NCBI GenBank assembly: GCA_949130495.1 | Contig: OX422223.1 | Span: 73,530,751-73,594,750, forward strand | Direction: 5' to 3' | From: Sambucus nigra | Lineage: Eukaryota > Streptophyta > Magnoliopsida > Dipsacales > Adoxaceae | Length of the DNA stretch: 64,000 nucleotides | Shown here: positions 11,353 through 22,510 of the stretch, piece by piece | Numbering within the stretch: position 1 is the stretch's first letter | Layout of the letters: the number at the start of each line of letters is the position of its first letter | Notes under the pieces: model-generated | Seen by the model: the letters and a program-made list of their open reading frames with translations, nothing else | What the model was told of the DNA's origin: nothing | The model's database searches: none | Position numbers and translations under genes: made by a program

Positions 11353-11468
11353 GGTCGACCGGCCCTGGACCCCCGATCGATCACGTTTTCCCATTTTTCC
11401 TTGGTTCAAATATAGTGGGCTTTTAACTAAGGGACCAGTCGATCGCCCCCCGACCGCGATCGACTGGT
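11353..11468. repeat. Palindrome and hairpin cassette in the family X U3
   Basis: It holds GGTCGACC (11353-11360), CGATCGATC near 11374, and a perfect inverted repeat ACCAGTCGATCG (11434-11445) / CGATCGACTGGT (11457-11468), a 12-bp stem with an 11-base loop. It ends 70 bp before the TATA box. The array LTRs have different palindromes at the same place. Confidence 0.8.
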
Positions 11469-11538
11469 AGTAGCAGTTACCCGACGATTTCCCTTTTCTA
11501 TTTCTTTTTCTTTTTTCTTTATTTCTTTTGTAACTTAC

Positions 11539-11546
11539 TATATAAA
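11539..11546 (+). promoter_or_regulatory. TATA box of the family X 3' LTR
   Basis: TATATAAA in the context CTTACTATATAAACC. The array LTRs have TATATAAG or TATATAAT at the matching place on the minus strand. Its position in the LTR middle, followed by R/U5-like sequence, fits a Pol II retroelement promoter. Confidence 0.6.
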
Positions 11547-12460
11547 CCAAATTTGGTTTGTTTTAGTAGATATTTTGTAATAATAGATCATTTTTCTTAG
11601 TTAATGTTAGGGAAGTTAGGGTTTGGAGATTTTTGAGTGTGCCATTTTCTCCTTTCAAGGGTTTGCTCATATAGAAGGGTTCGCTCATCGCAGTTGTGTA
11701 AGAACACTATCCATTGTCTTCTCCAATTATTCAAGCTTCCATTTCTTTATTTACTTACTTTATTTCATTTCTTTGTAGTGTAGTTTTACTTACTTTCTTT
11801 ATTGCTTTCTTTAAATACATGTCATTTACTATGCTTTCTAGTTAATTTGGTCTAGGTTGTGTTGGATTGAACTTACTCTTGGGTTGATTTGGTTGCTTTG
11901 CTTTGGTGATGGTGTTTATGAGTCTATTCCGACAGGTTGTACTAGTTATTACGCCTTGGAGATTTAACGGGGTATATTATGTATGCTCTGTATTTACAAC
12001 CTTGCGTGCGTAATTTTCGGGGTATTTGTTGATGCCAAAATCTTATTAGACTTTTATGCGAATTAAGGGGTGTGATAACTCTAGATTTAATTAACTGTCA
12101 AAACGAGACGCAATCTTAATAACTCGTGAGACCATGTAACCAATTTATACTAATTAACTCGGGGTAAGGGACATTCGATGCAACCTATAGTTTTTTTTGC
12201 TTATGTTAGTCTAGTTTAAATACATGCATAGATTAACTTTTCTTTTCTTTTAAATCACCTTTTACTCTTTTATTCTTGAAATAATAATTCGATTACAATC
12301 TGGAAACATTCCCTGTGGAGTTTTGATACTTGGACTTGGCCACTATACTCCCTTTTTTAGTGTAGTCATAAGTTCAGGTTTTTGTATAGATTTAGTGAGC
12401 TAAGTAAAACAAAATAACCGGCGTCAGTGACATGACACCGCGAAAAAACCATGTCTATCA

Positions 12461-13958
12461 CCCGCACATACTCGTGAGGTTACACACAAGACACATCACT
12501 ATAGCCCTACACATACTTGCGTCGTAAATTCAATTTAATACCCGTTCTTAGTCTTTTGTATTTATTCATTAATTAAATCTCCAGTTCTCATTATTTATTA
12601 CTATCCCCACCCTTTATTCCACGATGAGTCCTCAAAACACCTTTTACCCCAAACATAGAAGTCTCCAAAACACAAGTGTATCCTAGCCAACCATTTAGAA
12701 GGAATACCCACTAGCAAATATCATCTAGTCTCATACCTAGACTACCGAAACCACCTAACAACGTAAAAATCAGCCCCACCTCAGAATATTCATTTGTAAT
12801 ATTTCTACACTAACTAGTCCATAACTAGAAAGTGATAACAACGCAAAGGCCTACCTATTAGTCCCATGCCTAGCAATCATCTAAGAAAAGGTGAGAGCAA
12901 CAACTACCCCTTTATCCCTTGGTTCGCACAGTATTGAATATAGTTTAAATCAATAAGTGGCATACGACATAATATTAACCATTTTATAATTAAATTATAC
13001 CATCACTATATGTCCAATTATTCATTTAAGAACGATCCAATCACATAATTTTCTAAAATTTCTAATCACACGCACAAATTTTTGTAATCATACAACAATA
13101 ATTTCTTTATTAACTAGATATGGGTTTTGAATATTGTTTTTCCTTATTTAAATAAGTTATAATATTTATGTGTAATTTCATACATGAAAACATCATACCA
13201 TCTATCAAAAACCCCATCTCTAAACTAAACATGTAAGGATTTTGAGTCACGATTTGTATTAATATTTTTAGAAAAATCAGTCCCAACTTTATGTTCGAAT
13301 ATCCTATTAACATCTCTAATTAATTTTAATAAAACCGTGATTATTTGTGTTTACACCGTGATTAGGACGCATAATACTAATGAAGAGCAATAGAGATATC
13401 CATGCCTGGAAAAATCAATGAAGAAATCTGAATAAATGAATGTGTTCCTCGTGGAGGACGATAAAAATATTCTCTTGGACAATCGTGAGAAAATCGGGTT
13501 TAATTATCCAAATCTTGGGTTGAATCTTGTTTATGAATGGGGATATGGTTTTGGAGGTGGAATAAGATTAAAATATAGAGGGATACATGAACTTAGGGTT
13601 CCTAAGAATGTGTTTTAAAAGTTCTAACCCAATTTTTATATTAAAAGAGAAGAATTTGTTATTAACTCAAACTCTTAAAAATGCTAGAGAAAAAAATCCG
13701 AATTGACCCGACCGAATCGATTTGCCTCCAAGACGAATTGATTCGGACCTGTTCAGGTCCCCATTTCGCCCAAAAAATATATATATACGTTTAAAAATCC
13801 CATTTGTCCCCCGATTCCAATTCTGATTAAAATTTTATTTTCCATAAATAAAATCCATCATAGTAAATTGCTAAAAATTATTAAATCCAAAAATTTTATT
13901 TTTTGGAATTCTGAATTTAAATTAAATTAATATCGATTCAAAATTACGGGGTGTTAGA
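12461..13958 (-). mobile_element. LTR-1 of the tRNA-Met ladder, partial
   Basis: It aligns with 15321-16932 of LTR-2 (CCCGCACATACTCGTGAGG versus CCCGCATATACTAGTGAGG at the left edge) and ends in CGGGGTGTTAGA. The other half is cut off by the family X insertion. Divergence from LTR-2 is visible throughout, so the ladder is old. Confidence 0.75.
13730..13760. repeat. Palindromes in LTR-1
   Basis: CGAATTGATTCG (13734-13745) and GGACCTGTTCAGGTCC (13745-13760, one central mismatch) lie at the same LTR position as the perfect palindromes of LTR-2 at 16711-16736, with different bases. Confidence 0.65.
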
Positions 13959-14489
13959 TTCTTCCCCACTAGCAGATATATTTCATCCTCAAAATTCGAC
14001 GAAGTGTTAATGTGCAAAAATAAAATAAGGCTCACATATGTCTACCCATAAAAAGGCCACAACTGGGCGCCCATACACCCAATCCTACACTCACTTTCAC
14101 CACGATCAAAAGTACAATATATATCCTAACTATATATAAACTCATAAATATAAAAATAACGGCGTACCATGCTCACCCATGAATTATCACTCAATTCTAT
14201 CTCTAAAAAATCATCACAACGCCAAAGTCCTCAAATCAAATATCATCACTAAAAAAATCCTAAATAAATCTCATCTCCCAAAATCACTTATAAGTATCCT
14301 CACATCAGATTTACTACTTCCAACCTCAATGCCTATAACATCCTTATCACAAAACTCCCTATCTCTCATAAACACAGCTAACATGTATGCTAGACCCAAT
14401 ACCTTAAGGAGTACGAATCAACAAAGGGGATCAAAGATCGATAACGTGGAAGACAAATGGACTCACAACTTATGAGACCTAATACTATC
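13959..14489 (-). mobile_element. Spacer 1 of the tRNA-Met ladder
   Basis: 531 bp between LTR-1 and LTR-2, homologous to 16933-17472. CTTCCCCACTAG next to LTR-1 is the reverse complement of a polypurine tract (CTAGTGGGGAAG). A degenerate primer site precedes LTR-2 (near 14480). The ORF at 14179-14475 is antisense to the element and is not supported as a gene. Confidence 0.65.
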
Positions 14490-16932
14490 CGTAATATCCT
14501 GCGCATTCTGACAAGCGAGGTGTCTAGCCGCCGCTATCAAACTATGTCGGGCATTAATAAATAAGTAATCATTCTTAGCATGTGAGAGATATGAGACATA
14601 TAAAAATTTGGTGCACAAGACAATAATATTATTAATACAATTGATATAATCATCTATGAAATAATTAAAATCCATCACCATGCTAATCTCCAAAATAGTC
14701 CAACTCCAAATAAATATAAGTTCAAATGAATAATCCAACTCTGAATATCTAATATAAACGGTAAATAACTTTGGAACCGATTGATCCATCAAATCCATAA
14801 ATAAAGCCTCATAATAAATGGGATGGAATGGAAAAATAATTCTAAACTACCAATCATCTGAAATAAATAGGTCTCCAACTATCTCTCGTATGCATCTACT
14901 CCAGCTCTATGCTTGAAATGTTAGTCAACACAATGGGTCAGGGACTACCGCGTGGATACCAGCTACTCCTCCCAATTAGGATCCTTGAACCCAGACAACA
15001 ACATTATACATAATAACCACAACAATAGAATATTTTAAATTAAATGATATATGTTTATAATCATACGAGTAAAATAAACTACAACTATCCATCCATGTAA
15101 CCAAGCCACCCAATATTTTAGTCTACTATTATGTGCCAAAAATAACCTAATCACCCACTCTTAATCTTATTTAATTTAATTAATCAATTATTTTATTTAT
15201 GCGACACCATTATGGCTAGTCTACCCCTTGTTGTTTTTGCACAAACTCTTGGCGCGCTAAAGGTTTTACACATCACACCCATTCCTCTCAGTATAGCCCA
15301 TCAGCCCGTTTAATAGTCAGCCCGCATATACTAGTGAGGTTCAACACACGACACGTCACCATAGCCTGTCAACCCATTTAACTATAAACCCACACATACT
15401 CATGACGCCACACACACACACACACGCCGTTATAGCCAGTTGGACTATATTCTGTCATCCCTGAACATACTCGCGTTGCAAATTCATTTTAATACCCATT
15501 CTTAGTCTTAGGTATTTATTCATTAATTAAATCTCAAGTTCTCATTATTTATTATTAGCCCCACCTTTTATTCGAGATCAGTCCTCAAAACACTATCTAC
15601 TTCCATACCTAGAAGTCTCCCAAATACAAACGTATCCTAGCCTAACATTTAGGAGGAATACCCACTAGCAAATATCATCCAGTCTCACAACTAGACTACC
15701 GAAACTACGGAACAACGTAAAAATCATTTCCACCCCAGAATATTTATTCATAAACTTTCTACACTAACTAGTCCATACCTAGAAAGTGATAACAACGCAA
15801 AGACCTACCTATTAGTCCCATAACTAGCAAGCATCATACAAAAGGTGACAACAACAACTACCCCTTTATCCCGTCATTCGCCCGGTGTAGAATATAGTTT
15901 AAATCAATAAGTGGAATAAGACAAAATACTAACCATTTTATCAATAAATGCTACCATACATCACTATACGTACAATCATTCATTTAAGTTAACATAAACG
16001 ATTTAAACAATCCAATCACATAAATTTCTAAAATTTCTAATCACATGCGTAAATTTTTGTAATCATATAATGATAATTTATCTACTTAACAATATATGCA
16101 TTTTAAATATGGTTTTTCCTTATTTAAATAGGTTATAATATTTCTACGTAATTTCCTACATGCAAACGTCATACCATCTATCAAAAACCCCATCTCTAAA
16201 CTAAACATGCAAAGATTTTGAGTGTTGATTCGTATTAATATTTTCAGAAAAATCAGTCCCGACTTTAAGTTCAAATATCCTATTAACCTCTCTAATTGAT
16301 TATAATAAAACGATGATTATAAGTGTTTAGTCCATGATTAAGATGCATAATACTAAAGAAGAGCCACAAAGATATCCATGCTTATTAAAATCGTAGAAGA
16401 AATCTGAATAAATAAATGCATTCCTCATGCGAGGACAACAAAAATATTCTCTTGGACAATCTTTAGAAAACCCCGTTTAGTTCTCCAAATCTTGGGTTGA
16501 ATCTTATTTATGAATGGGGATAGGGTTCTGAAGGTGGAAGAAGATGAAAATATAGAGGGATACTTCTCTTAGGGTTCTTAAGAATATGTTTTAAAAGTCC
16601 TCATCTCGAATTATTTTTTATTAAAAGAGAAGAATTTGTTATTAACTCAAACTCTTAAAAACGCTATAAAAATCTTGTAACTGACCAGACTGAATCGTTT
16701 CACCTCGAGGCCGAATCGATTCGGACCTGATCAGGTTGCGAGTTAGCCTAAAAATTATTTATATAAGTTTAAAAATCCCATTTGTCCCCCGATTCCAATT
16801 TCGATTAAAATTCTATATTCCATAAATAAAATCCGACATAGTAAATTTCTAAAAATAATTAAATCCAAATTTTTTTTTCCAATTCTGATTTTAATTTAAA
16901 TTATTGCCGGTTAAAAATTACGGGGTGTTACA
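14490..16932 (-). mobile_element. LTR-2 of the tRNA-Met ladder, complete
   Basis: About 2443 bp, from CGTAATATCCTGCGCATTC (matching TGTAACACCCCGCGCATTC of LTR-3) to CGGGGTGTTACA. It shares its right two thirds with LTR-1. No coding capacity; ORFs such as 16086-16274 occur in both LTRs only because the DNA is repeated. Confidence 0.75.
16711..16736. repeat. Two adjacent perfect palindromes in LTR-2
   Basis: CCGAATCGATTCGG (16711-16724) is a perfect 14-bp palindrome followed at once by ACCTGATCAGGT (16725-16736), a perfect 12-bp palindrome. On the minus strand a TATA-like TTTTTATAGC follows about 40 bp later (near 16670). Confidence 0.8.
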
Positions 16933-17472
16933 TACTTCCCCACTAGCCCGTGAATCTGGTCCACGAAATTCGACGAAGCGTAAATGCGCAAAAATAAAAT
17001 AAGGCTCACATATGACTACTCGCAAAATGCCATAATTGAGCACTCATACACCCTATATATATATATATATATATATACGCATAACTATGAAAATAATAGC
17101 GTACCACACTCTCCCATGAATTACCACTCGATTCTATCTTCGAAAACTCATCCCAACGCTAAAGTCCTCAAAGCAAATTTCATCACAAAATTTATACATA
17201 CGATACCTATCATATGCACTAACAATCTACAAAATAAATCTCGTCGCCCAAAATCACTTATAAATATCCTCACATCAAATTTAATACTTCTAACCTCAAT
17301 GCCTATAACGTCCTTGTCACAAAACTCCCTATCTCCCAGAAACACAGATAACACGTATCCTAGACCCAATACCTTAAGGAGTACGAACCATCAAAGGGTA
17401 TCAAAGATTGGTAATGCGGAAGACGAATGGACTCATAACCTATGATACCTAAGACCATGCTCTAATACCATC
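16933..17472 (-). mobile_element. Spacer 2 of the tRNA-Met ladder
   Basis: 540 bp homologous to 13959-14489. CTTCCCCACTAGCCC at its left is a reverse-complement polypurine tract; the primer site is at 17455-17470. A (TA)n run lies at about 17050-17077. The 153-aa ORF at 16984-17445 runs antisense, partly through the TA run, and is not supported. Confidence 0.7.
17455..17470 (-). other. Primer-binding site, tRNA-Met type
   Basis: CCATGCTCTAATACCA, i.e. TGGTATTAGAGCATGG on the minus strand, one mismatch from the initiator tRNA-Met complement TGGTATCAGAGC(ATGG). It lies two bases from the LTR-3 terminus TGTAACACC. Confidence 0.85.
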
Positions 17473-17524
17473 TGTAACACCCCGCGCATTCTGACAAGCA
17501 TGGTGGCTAGCCACCACTGTCAAA
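17473..17524 (-). mobile_element. LTR-3 stub
   Basis: TGTAACACCCCGCGCATTC and the following bases match the start of LTR-2 for about 50 bp, up to TCAAA, then change abruptly into copia pol sequence. This is the broken 5' LTR of the ladder. Confidence 0.7.
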
Positions 17525-18300
17525 GGTTTAAGCATATTAATTATGGTGGCCTAAAATTATTATATAACAAAGGAATGGTAAAAGGATTTCCCTCCATTAA
17601 TCATCCGGATAAATTATGTGGAGGATGCTTACATGGCAAGCACTTTAGAATGATTTTTTCAAAAGAATCCACTACAAGAGCAAGGGAGCCCCTATAATTA
17701 CTTAACAGTGATGTTTGTGAGACTATTACTCCATGTTCTTTTGGCAAAAATAATATTTCTTATGTTTATTGATGATTTTAGTAGAAAGCATGGGTTTTTT
17801 TATTAAAAGAAAAATTGAAAGTGTTTTATGAATTTAAGAAATTTAAAGTGCTTGTTGAAAAGGAAAGTGGTTACAAGGTAAAAGCCATTAGATCTGATGG
17901 AGATGGCGAATTCACTTCTAGTGAGTTTGAAAATTTTTATGGAGATAATTAGATTCGCTTCCCTTTAATAGTTGCATACTATCCTCAACATAATGGAGTA
18001 GTCGAAAGAAAAAATAGAGCAATTTGAAACACGCCTCAAAGCTTGTTAAAAATAAAAGAATGCCAAAGGAATTTTGAGCTGAAGTTGTTGATTGTGTAGT
18101 TTATTTATCAAACAGTTGCCCCACTAGAAGTGTGTGGAATAAAACTCCACAAGAAGGTTGGAGCGGAAGAAAATCAAGAATATCACACATAAAAGTTTTG
18201 GGGAGAAAAGCATATGATAACGTGCCGAATTAAAAGAGGTCCAAGTTAGAAGACAGGAGTGAAAGTACATATTTATTGGCGATGATTCATGCTCCAAAGG
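17500..18300 (+). pseudogene. Copia A GAG-pre-integrase and integrase, broken
   Basis: 17521-17697 gives FKHINYGGLKLLYNKGMV, then LCGGCLHGKH with the C-x2-C of the integrase zinc domain. Beyond the stop the core continues in shifted frames: FIDDFSR near 17762, RSDGDGEFTSSEFENFYGDN near 17890-17950 with the catalytic Asp, and PQHNGVVERKNR near 17985 with the catalytic Glu. Several stops and frameshifts interrupt it. In the parent family it inserts element DNA into the genome. Confidence 0.85.
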
Positions 18301-18307
18301 CTACGAG

Positions 18308-19300
18308 ATGTATAATCCAATCAATGGAAAAGTCATAACTAGCAAAGATGTCGTGTTTGATGATGAAGGTTCTTGGAATTGGAATGTTCAAGAGAAAAAC
18401 TATGGATTTCTTCCCTTTTTTGAAGAAAAAGAAAAATATAAAGTCATTGAAGATGTGGAAGAGTTCACTACACCACATACATCACCACCATCATCCACAC
18501 ATGAAGATTCAGTGTACTTGTCGGCATCGAGTGGAAGCTCAAGTGAAAGAACACCGTGCATGAGGAGCTTACAAGAAATTTATGAGGTAACCGAATATCG
18601 CAATGAGCTAACATTTTTTTATCTTTTTGTCGATTATGAGCCTATAGGTTTTGAAGAAGCTATACGAAGAGAAAAATAGAGAGATGACATGGGTGAAGAG
18701 ATCGAATCCATTGAAACGAATAACATTTGGGAGATAAAAAGTCTTCCCAAAGGGCACAAAGTGATTGGAGTCAAATGGGTGTATAAAGCAAAGAATAATT
18801 CTAAAGGAGAAGTGGAAAGATACAAATCAAGATTGGTTGTAAAAGGATACAAGCAAAGATACGACATAGATTATAAAGAGGTATACGCTCCCGTTGCTTT
18901 CCTTGAAACTATAAGATTAATTATTTCATTAGCAGCACAAAATAAATGGAAAATTCATTAAATGGATGTTACGTTTACTTTTCTAAATGGCCACCTTGAA
19001 GAAGAAGTATATGTTGAGTAGCCTATGGGCTATGTGGTGAAAGGCAGTGCAGATAAAGTTTTAAAATTGAATAAATATTTATATGGGTTACAAAAATCAC
19101 CAAGGGCATTTAATACTAGAATTGACCAATATCTTCAAGACAATGAGATTAAGAAATGTCCACATGAGAGTGCCCTATATATAAAAGGGAATGAAAATAA
19201 TAATATTTTGCTTGTGTGCTTATATGTAGATAACAGACATTGGGATGATGTCATACTATCTTAGCATTGAAGTAAGGAAGTGAATGAAGGCATCTTATCT
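18308..19300 (+). pseudogene. Copia A reverse transcriptase, with active-site deletion
   Basis: 18308-18679 covers the linker ahead of RT (GKVITSKDVVFDDEGSWNW). 18689-18961 shows NIWEIKSLPKGHKVIGVKWV and RYKSRLVVKGYKQ; in-frame stops then break MDV.FTFLNG and VYVE.PMGY. 19025-19234 holds LKLNKYLYGLQKSPRAFNTR and ends at LLVCLYVDN, where the YVDD active site has lost its second Asp. The sequence then jumps to DIGMMSYYLSIEV, so about 20-25 codons after the active site are deleted. Confidence 0.85.
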
Positions 19301-20061
19301 CTTAACACGACTATGCAAAAGAAGTTCTCACGAAATTTAAGATGTATGTTTGTAAGCCTATAAGCACACCCATAGAATGCGGACTCAAGTTGTCAAATAA
19401 TTAAGAAGGTGAAAAAGTAGATCCAATATTTTTCAAAAGTCCAGTGGGAAGCTTGCTCTACTGGACATGTACAAGACCTGGTATTCTCTTTGGAGATGTC
19501 CTCATTGGCTGATACATAGAAGTACCTATGACGAATCATGCCAAAGATTTAAAGGATTCTTCATCACATCAATAAGGTAAAATTAATTATGGATTGTTTT
19601 ATTCTCACTCTAACAATATTAAGCCTGTTGAACACAGTAATAGTGACTGGGGTGGAGACCTTAATGATAGAGAGAGCACTAGAGGGTTTGTGTTCTACAT
19701 GGGAGATATAGCCTTCACTTGGAGTTCAAAGAAGAAACCAATTGTCACACTTTCTACTTATGAAGCCGAATATATTGTTAACATAACATGTATGTGTCAT
19801 GAGATTTAGCTAAGAAACTTAATGAAAGAGCTCAACGTGCCACAAGAACTGGCCGAGATATATATGGATAATAAATCAGCACTTGTATTGGCAAAAAATC
19901 CGATATTCCACGATAGAACCAAGCACATTGGCATGACATATCACTTCATTAGAGAGATCATAGAAAAGAAGGAGGTGGAGATGAAGTACATTAGATCTCA
20001 TGATCAAATTGCTAACTTTTTCATGAAACCACTCAAACACGAGGTGCTCCACAAGTTATAG
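19301..20061 (+). pseudogene. Copia A RT C-terminus and RNase H
   Basis: Frame pieces give STPIECGLKLS near 19355, then 19594-19809 with NSDWGGDLNDRESTRGFVFY and FTWSSKKKPIVTLSTYEAEY, then 19822-20061 with IYMDNKSALVLAKNPIFHDR, KHIGMTYHFIRE and the final HDQIANFFMKPL. The RNase H Asp (SDW), Glu (EAEY) and Asp (MDNKSA) are kept, but TAG at 19807-19809 splits the domain. Confidence 0.85.
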
Positions 20062-20099
20062 AGACTAGTTGGAGTTGCAAAACAAAGTTTAAGAGGGTG

Positions 20100-20520
20100 T
20101 GTTGAAAATTAAACTTGGTTTGTGAGCCTATTTAATTTGTATTTTAATTGGGCTTAAATAAGTTCTATTATTTATTGGGCTAAGTTATAACTTTAATATG
20201 GGATTTTATAGTTAGTTGGTTCCATTAAAGGGGTAACATTTATACAAGGTTCTTTAAATATAATGTTTTTTTAAAATATCTAAGAAGTAAGTAGTATTTG
20301 CGAGTTGTAATTAATGAGTCACTAGATTCGTCCCTTGAGACATATAAATAGGGAGGTATCTAGCCATTTTGTATCAACCCAAATTTGAGATCAATACAAA
20401 GTGTTCATTTTCTCTTATCTTTATATTTCTCCCTTAGTGAATAAAAAAAAACTCTTCCAATAGAAAACCCTATAAAAACTTGTTCAAAATAGGAGAATAA
20501 TGCATATCAACTAATCGTAG
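20100..20520 (+). mobile_element. Copia A 3' LTR, right end approximate
   Basis: The polypurine tract AAGAGGGTG precedes TGTTGAAAATTAAAC (from 20100). A TATA box, TATAAATA (20343-20350), lies in the expected place. The far end is uncertain without a 5' LTR for comparison. Unlike five other LTR families here, it has no palindrome cluster before its TATA box. Confidence 0.65.
20343..20350 (+). promoter_or_regulatory. TATA box of the copia A LTR
   Basis: ACATATAAATAGGGAGG, a near-consensus plant TATA box about 240 bp into the LTR. Confidence 0.65.
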
Positions 20521-21369
20521 TGGTGACTTAAAAACTCTTATTTATCGAAGCATAATGTTAGAGAAATAAGACTAATCACATAACTTTAAATATTAAGTAT
20601 TGACAAGCTACTTGGAGACTAGTAGGTATAAAAAGGGTCAACAAATGGGCCGATGTGGGCGAATTTGGCTAGGTCGTTAATGGGTAGGGTAGATATAGGA
20701 AAGTTAATAGCAGGTTGATGGTTATTGCGGGTCGGATTAACTGTCGTTCCATTTTCTCATTCAAAATTTTTAATTACTGATCCCTAGTTTATATGAGTAG
20801 GAAGGATAGAGGGTCAATTCTCAACCCGCAAATAGCAGTGAGTTTTTAGTGACCCATATGCTACCCTCCTGAAATAAACATGACTGGTAGAAATGGATGG
20901 ACGATACTGTTTGGATTCATTTTGACGGCCCTAGTTATAACAGCTAGCTATGGTCCTTTTCTCCATTCCAGCATACACTCTGAAGTTAATAATGAGAATG
21001 GCAATTTAGTTGGGGTTGATTATTTATAATCGCTAATTGTGCTAGAATCTAGCTTATTGTTGATTTGTTGTGTTCTTACTGTTTTGAGCCCTTTGCTCTA
21101 TAATTCGTGTATGTATTTTTTTGCTCTTGATTTAGTTGTTAACACATTTATTGTGTATTAATTTATAAGATTATTTATTTAATTAAATAATTAATTAATT
21201 AATTAATTTTTTTTTTTGTCTTTACTATTGTCGGGACCCAAGTCCGGATGTGAAATGAGGTGGGTTAATGTCAGGTTGACAGCTGGCTGTAAAATTTATG
21301 TAAAATCTTATTGATGGATTCTCTAGTTAAAAGAAGAAACATAAATAAAATAACATATATAAAATTAGG
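20521..21369. other. Non-coding stretch with a possible hAT-like MITE and AATT repeats
   Basis: 20622-20940 is rich in GGGTC/GACCC-type words and ends TTTTGACGGCCCTA, which resembles the ends of some plant hAT-type MITEs; the left end is too decayed to confirm. 21172-21214 is AATTAATT-type simple sequence running into a T-run. No gene seen. Confidence 0.3.
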
Positions 21370-21960
21370 TTTAGTATGTGGAATTTAGGAACACTAACTG
21401 GCAAATGTAAAGAGCTTATGTATACCTTAAAATGGAGAAAAATTAACTTAGCATGCCTACAAGAAACTAAGTGGAAGGGTGAAAAGGGTAGAGAGATAGG
21501 AGAAGGTTAAAAATTATTTTACTCGGGAGGAATAGATAATCGTAGAAATGGGGTGGATATTTCTATTGATCACTATGTGAAGGATAAAGTCGTGGATGCT
21601 AAAAGATGGAGAGATAGATTAATGAGTATTAAGATTATTTCAGATAAAATAATATTGAATATTATAAATTCTTACGCTCCCAAAGGAGCATTAGATGATT
21701 ATGTAAAGAAATTATTTTGAGAATTATTGGATGACATATTACAATAAATTCCTATGCATGAAAACATATTTTTAGGTTGTGACTTGAATGAACATGTAGG
21801 AGTAGAATTTGATGGTTATCCAAGGATACACGAAGGTTGTGGTTTTGGTAAGAGAAATAAAGGAGGGGAAACTATCTTAGAATTTGCTAAGGCATACGAT
21901 CTAGCGTTAATCAACACATGTTTTTTAATAGGGAAGAACATTTAAAAACATAGAGAATAA
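21370..21960 (+). pseudogene. RTE LINE endonuclease
   Basis: WNLGTLTGKCKELMYTLKW, then INLACLQETKWKGEK with the catalytic Glu, RRNGVDISID, NIINSYAPKGALDDY, FLGCDLNEHVG (the GDLNGH block) and YPRIHEGCGFGKRNKGGETIL are the successive blocks of the RTE apurinic endonuclease. In-frame stops occur near 21508, 21718 and 21946. The last block (SQIDFF-like) is lost. Confidence 0.85.
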
Positions 21961-22099
21961 AACTAAAATTGCTTACTTAGAAGAATAGACTTGTAGACAT
22001 GCAAAAATTATAAAGTTATACCAGGTGAAATTTTAACAAATCAACATCGCCTATAAGTAATAGATTTAGCCGTTAAAGGATTTAAGTACTGAAAAGAGA

Positions 22100-22510
22100 A
22101 AATAGGTTATGAAAATATAAAATGAAAGGATTCAAATTTATGTAAAGAGATAGAATTTAGGCAGAAGTTCCTGTTAAATATGAAGTGGAATTGGTACGAT
22201 AATGTTAATAACATTTGGTCAAGAACAAAGAATGATATCGAGAAAATAGGTAAGCAAATTTTAGGTAAGACTAAAGGAAAAAGATTCATTAAAAAAGAGA
22301 CTTCGTGGTGGAATGAGGAAGTGAAAAAGATAATACAAAAGAGACGAGTAAGTTTTAAATAATGGCAAAAGAGTAAAAATAAAGAAGATTTAGAAAAGTA
22401 TGAGAAGTTAAAAAATAAAGTAAATAATATTATTAGAAATGTGCAACAAAATGCACTAGATAATCTTAATAATAAATTAGGTACCAGTGAAGGTGAAAAG
22501 GAAATTATAA
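22100..22510 (+). pseudogene. RTE LINE linker region
   Basis: 22180-22362 gives IEKIGKQILGKTKGKRFIKK followed by TSWWNEEVKKIIQKRR, matching the TWWWNEEV..A...K block between endonuclease and RT in RTE elements. A stop follows. Confidence 0.7.

Larger units (their letters stand above)
3597..12460 (+). mobile_element. Family X non-autonomous LTR retrotransposon (tRNA-Asp primed), with nested L1
   Basis: In order: a truncated 5' LTR (3597-3914), a tRNA-Asp type primer site (3917-3934), a leader with a splice-acceptor-like site (4011-4014), remains of one acidic ORF (4092-4503), non-coding internal sequence broken by a minus-strand L1 (about 5026-9360), a purine-rich tract (9905-10023) and a complete 3' LTR (10024-12460). 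LTR ends, primer site, leader and ORF match the minus-strand array at 50788-64000, which identifies it as the same family. No gag, protease, RT or integrase is present, so it would depend on another element's enzymes. The insertion sits inside LTR-1 of the next ladder. Confidence 0.8.
10024..12460 (+). mobile_element. Family X 3' LTR, complete
   Basis: It starts TGTATATGATGTG after the purine tract and ends ATGTCTATCA: 2437 bp with TG...CA ends. It aligns with the 2413-bp LTRs of the minus-strand array, for example TGTGTATAGTGTTCAATAAGC near 10034, TCTGTGAAAAT near 10282 and the block before the palindromes near 11260. ORFs in it are shadows. It carries a hairpin cassette (11353-11468) and a TATA box (11539-11546). 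Confidence 0.85.
12461..17524 (-). mobile_element. Ladder of tRNA-Met-primed LTRs with 0.53-kb spacers
   Basis: Three LTR pieces in direct order, LTR-1 (12461-13958, truncated by family X), LTR-2 (14490-16932) and LTR-3 (17473-17524, cut by a copia element), are separated by two homologous spacers of 531 and 540 bp. Ends are TGTAACACCCCG / CGGGGTGTTACA. The primer site left of LTR-3 reads as TGGTATTAGAGCATGG on the minus strand, which sets the orientation. Spacers have no coding capacity, so the unit is a non-autonomous element in tandem. Confidence 0.75.
17525..20520 (+). mobile_element. 5'-truncated Ty1/copia element (copia A)
   Basis: In copia order: GAG-pre-integrase, integrase core, reverse transcriptase, RNase H, polypurine tract and 3' LTR. 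The 5' LTR, gag and protease are missing; pol begins at FKHINYGG, fused directly to LTR-3. Stops and a deletion at the RT active site make it dead. Confidence 0.85.

Noticed and set aside
16984..17445. 153-aa ORF in ladder spacer 2
   Set aside because: Antisense to the element, crosses a TA run, and the homologous spacer at 13959-14489 keeps only part of it with different frame breaks.
20622..20940. Confident call of a hAT MITE
   Set aside because: Only the right end resembles a hAT terminus; no target duplication or left inverted repeat is clear.
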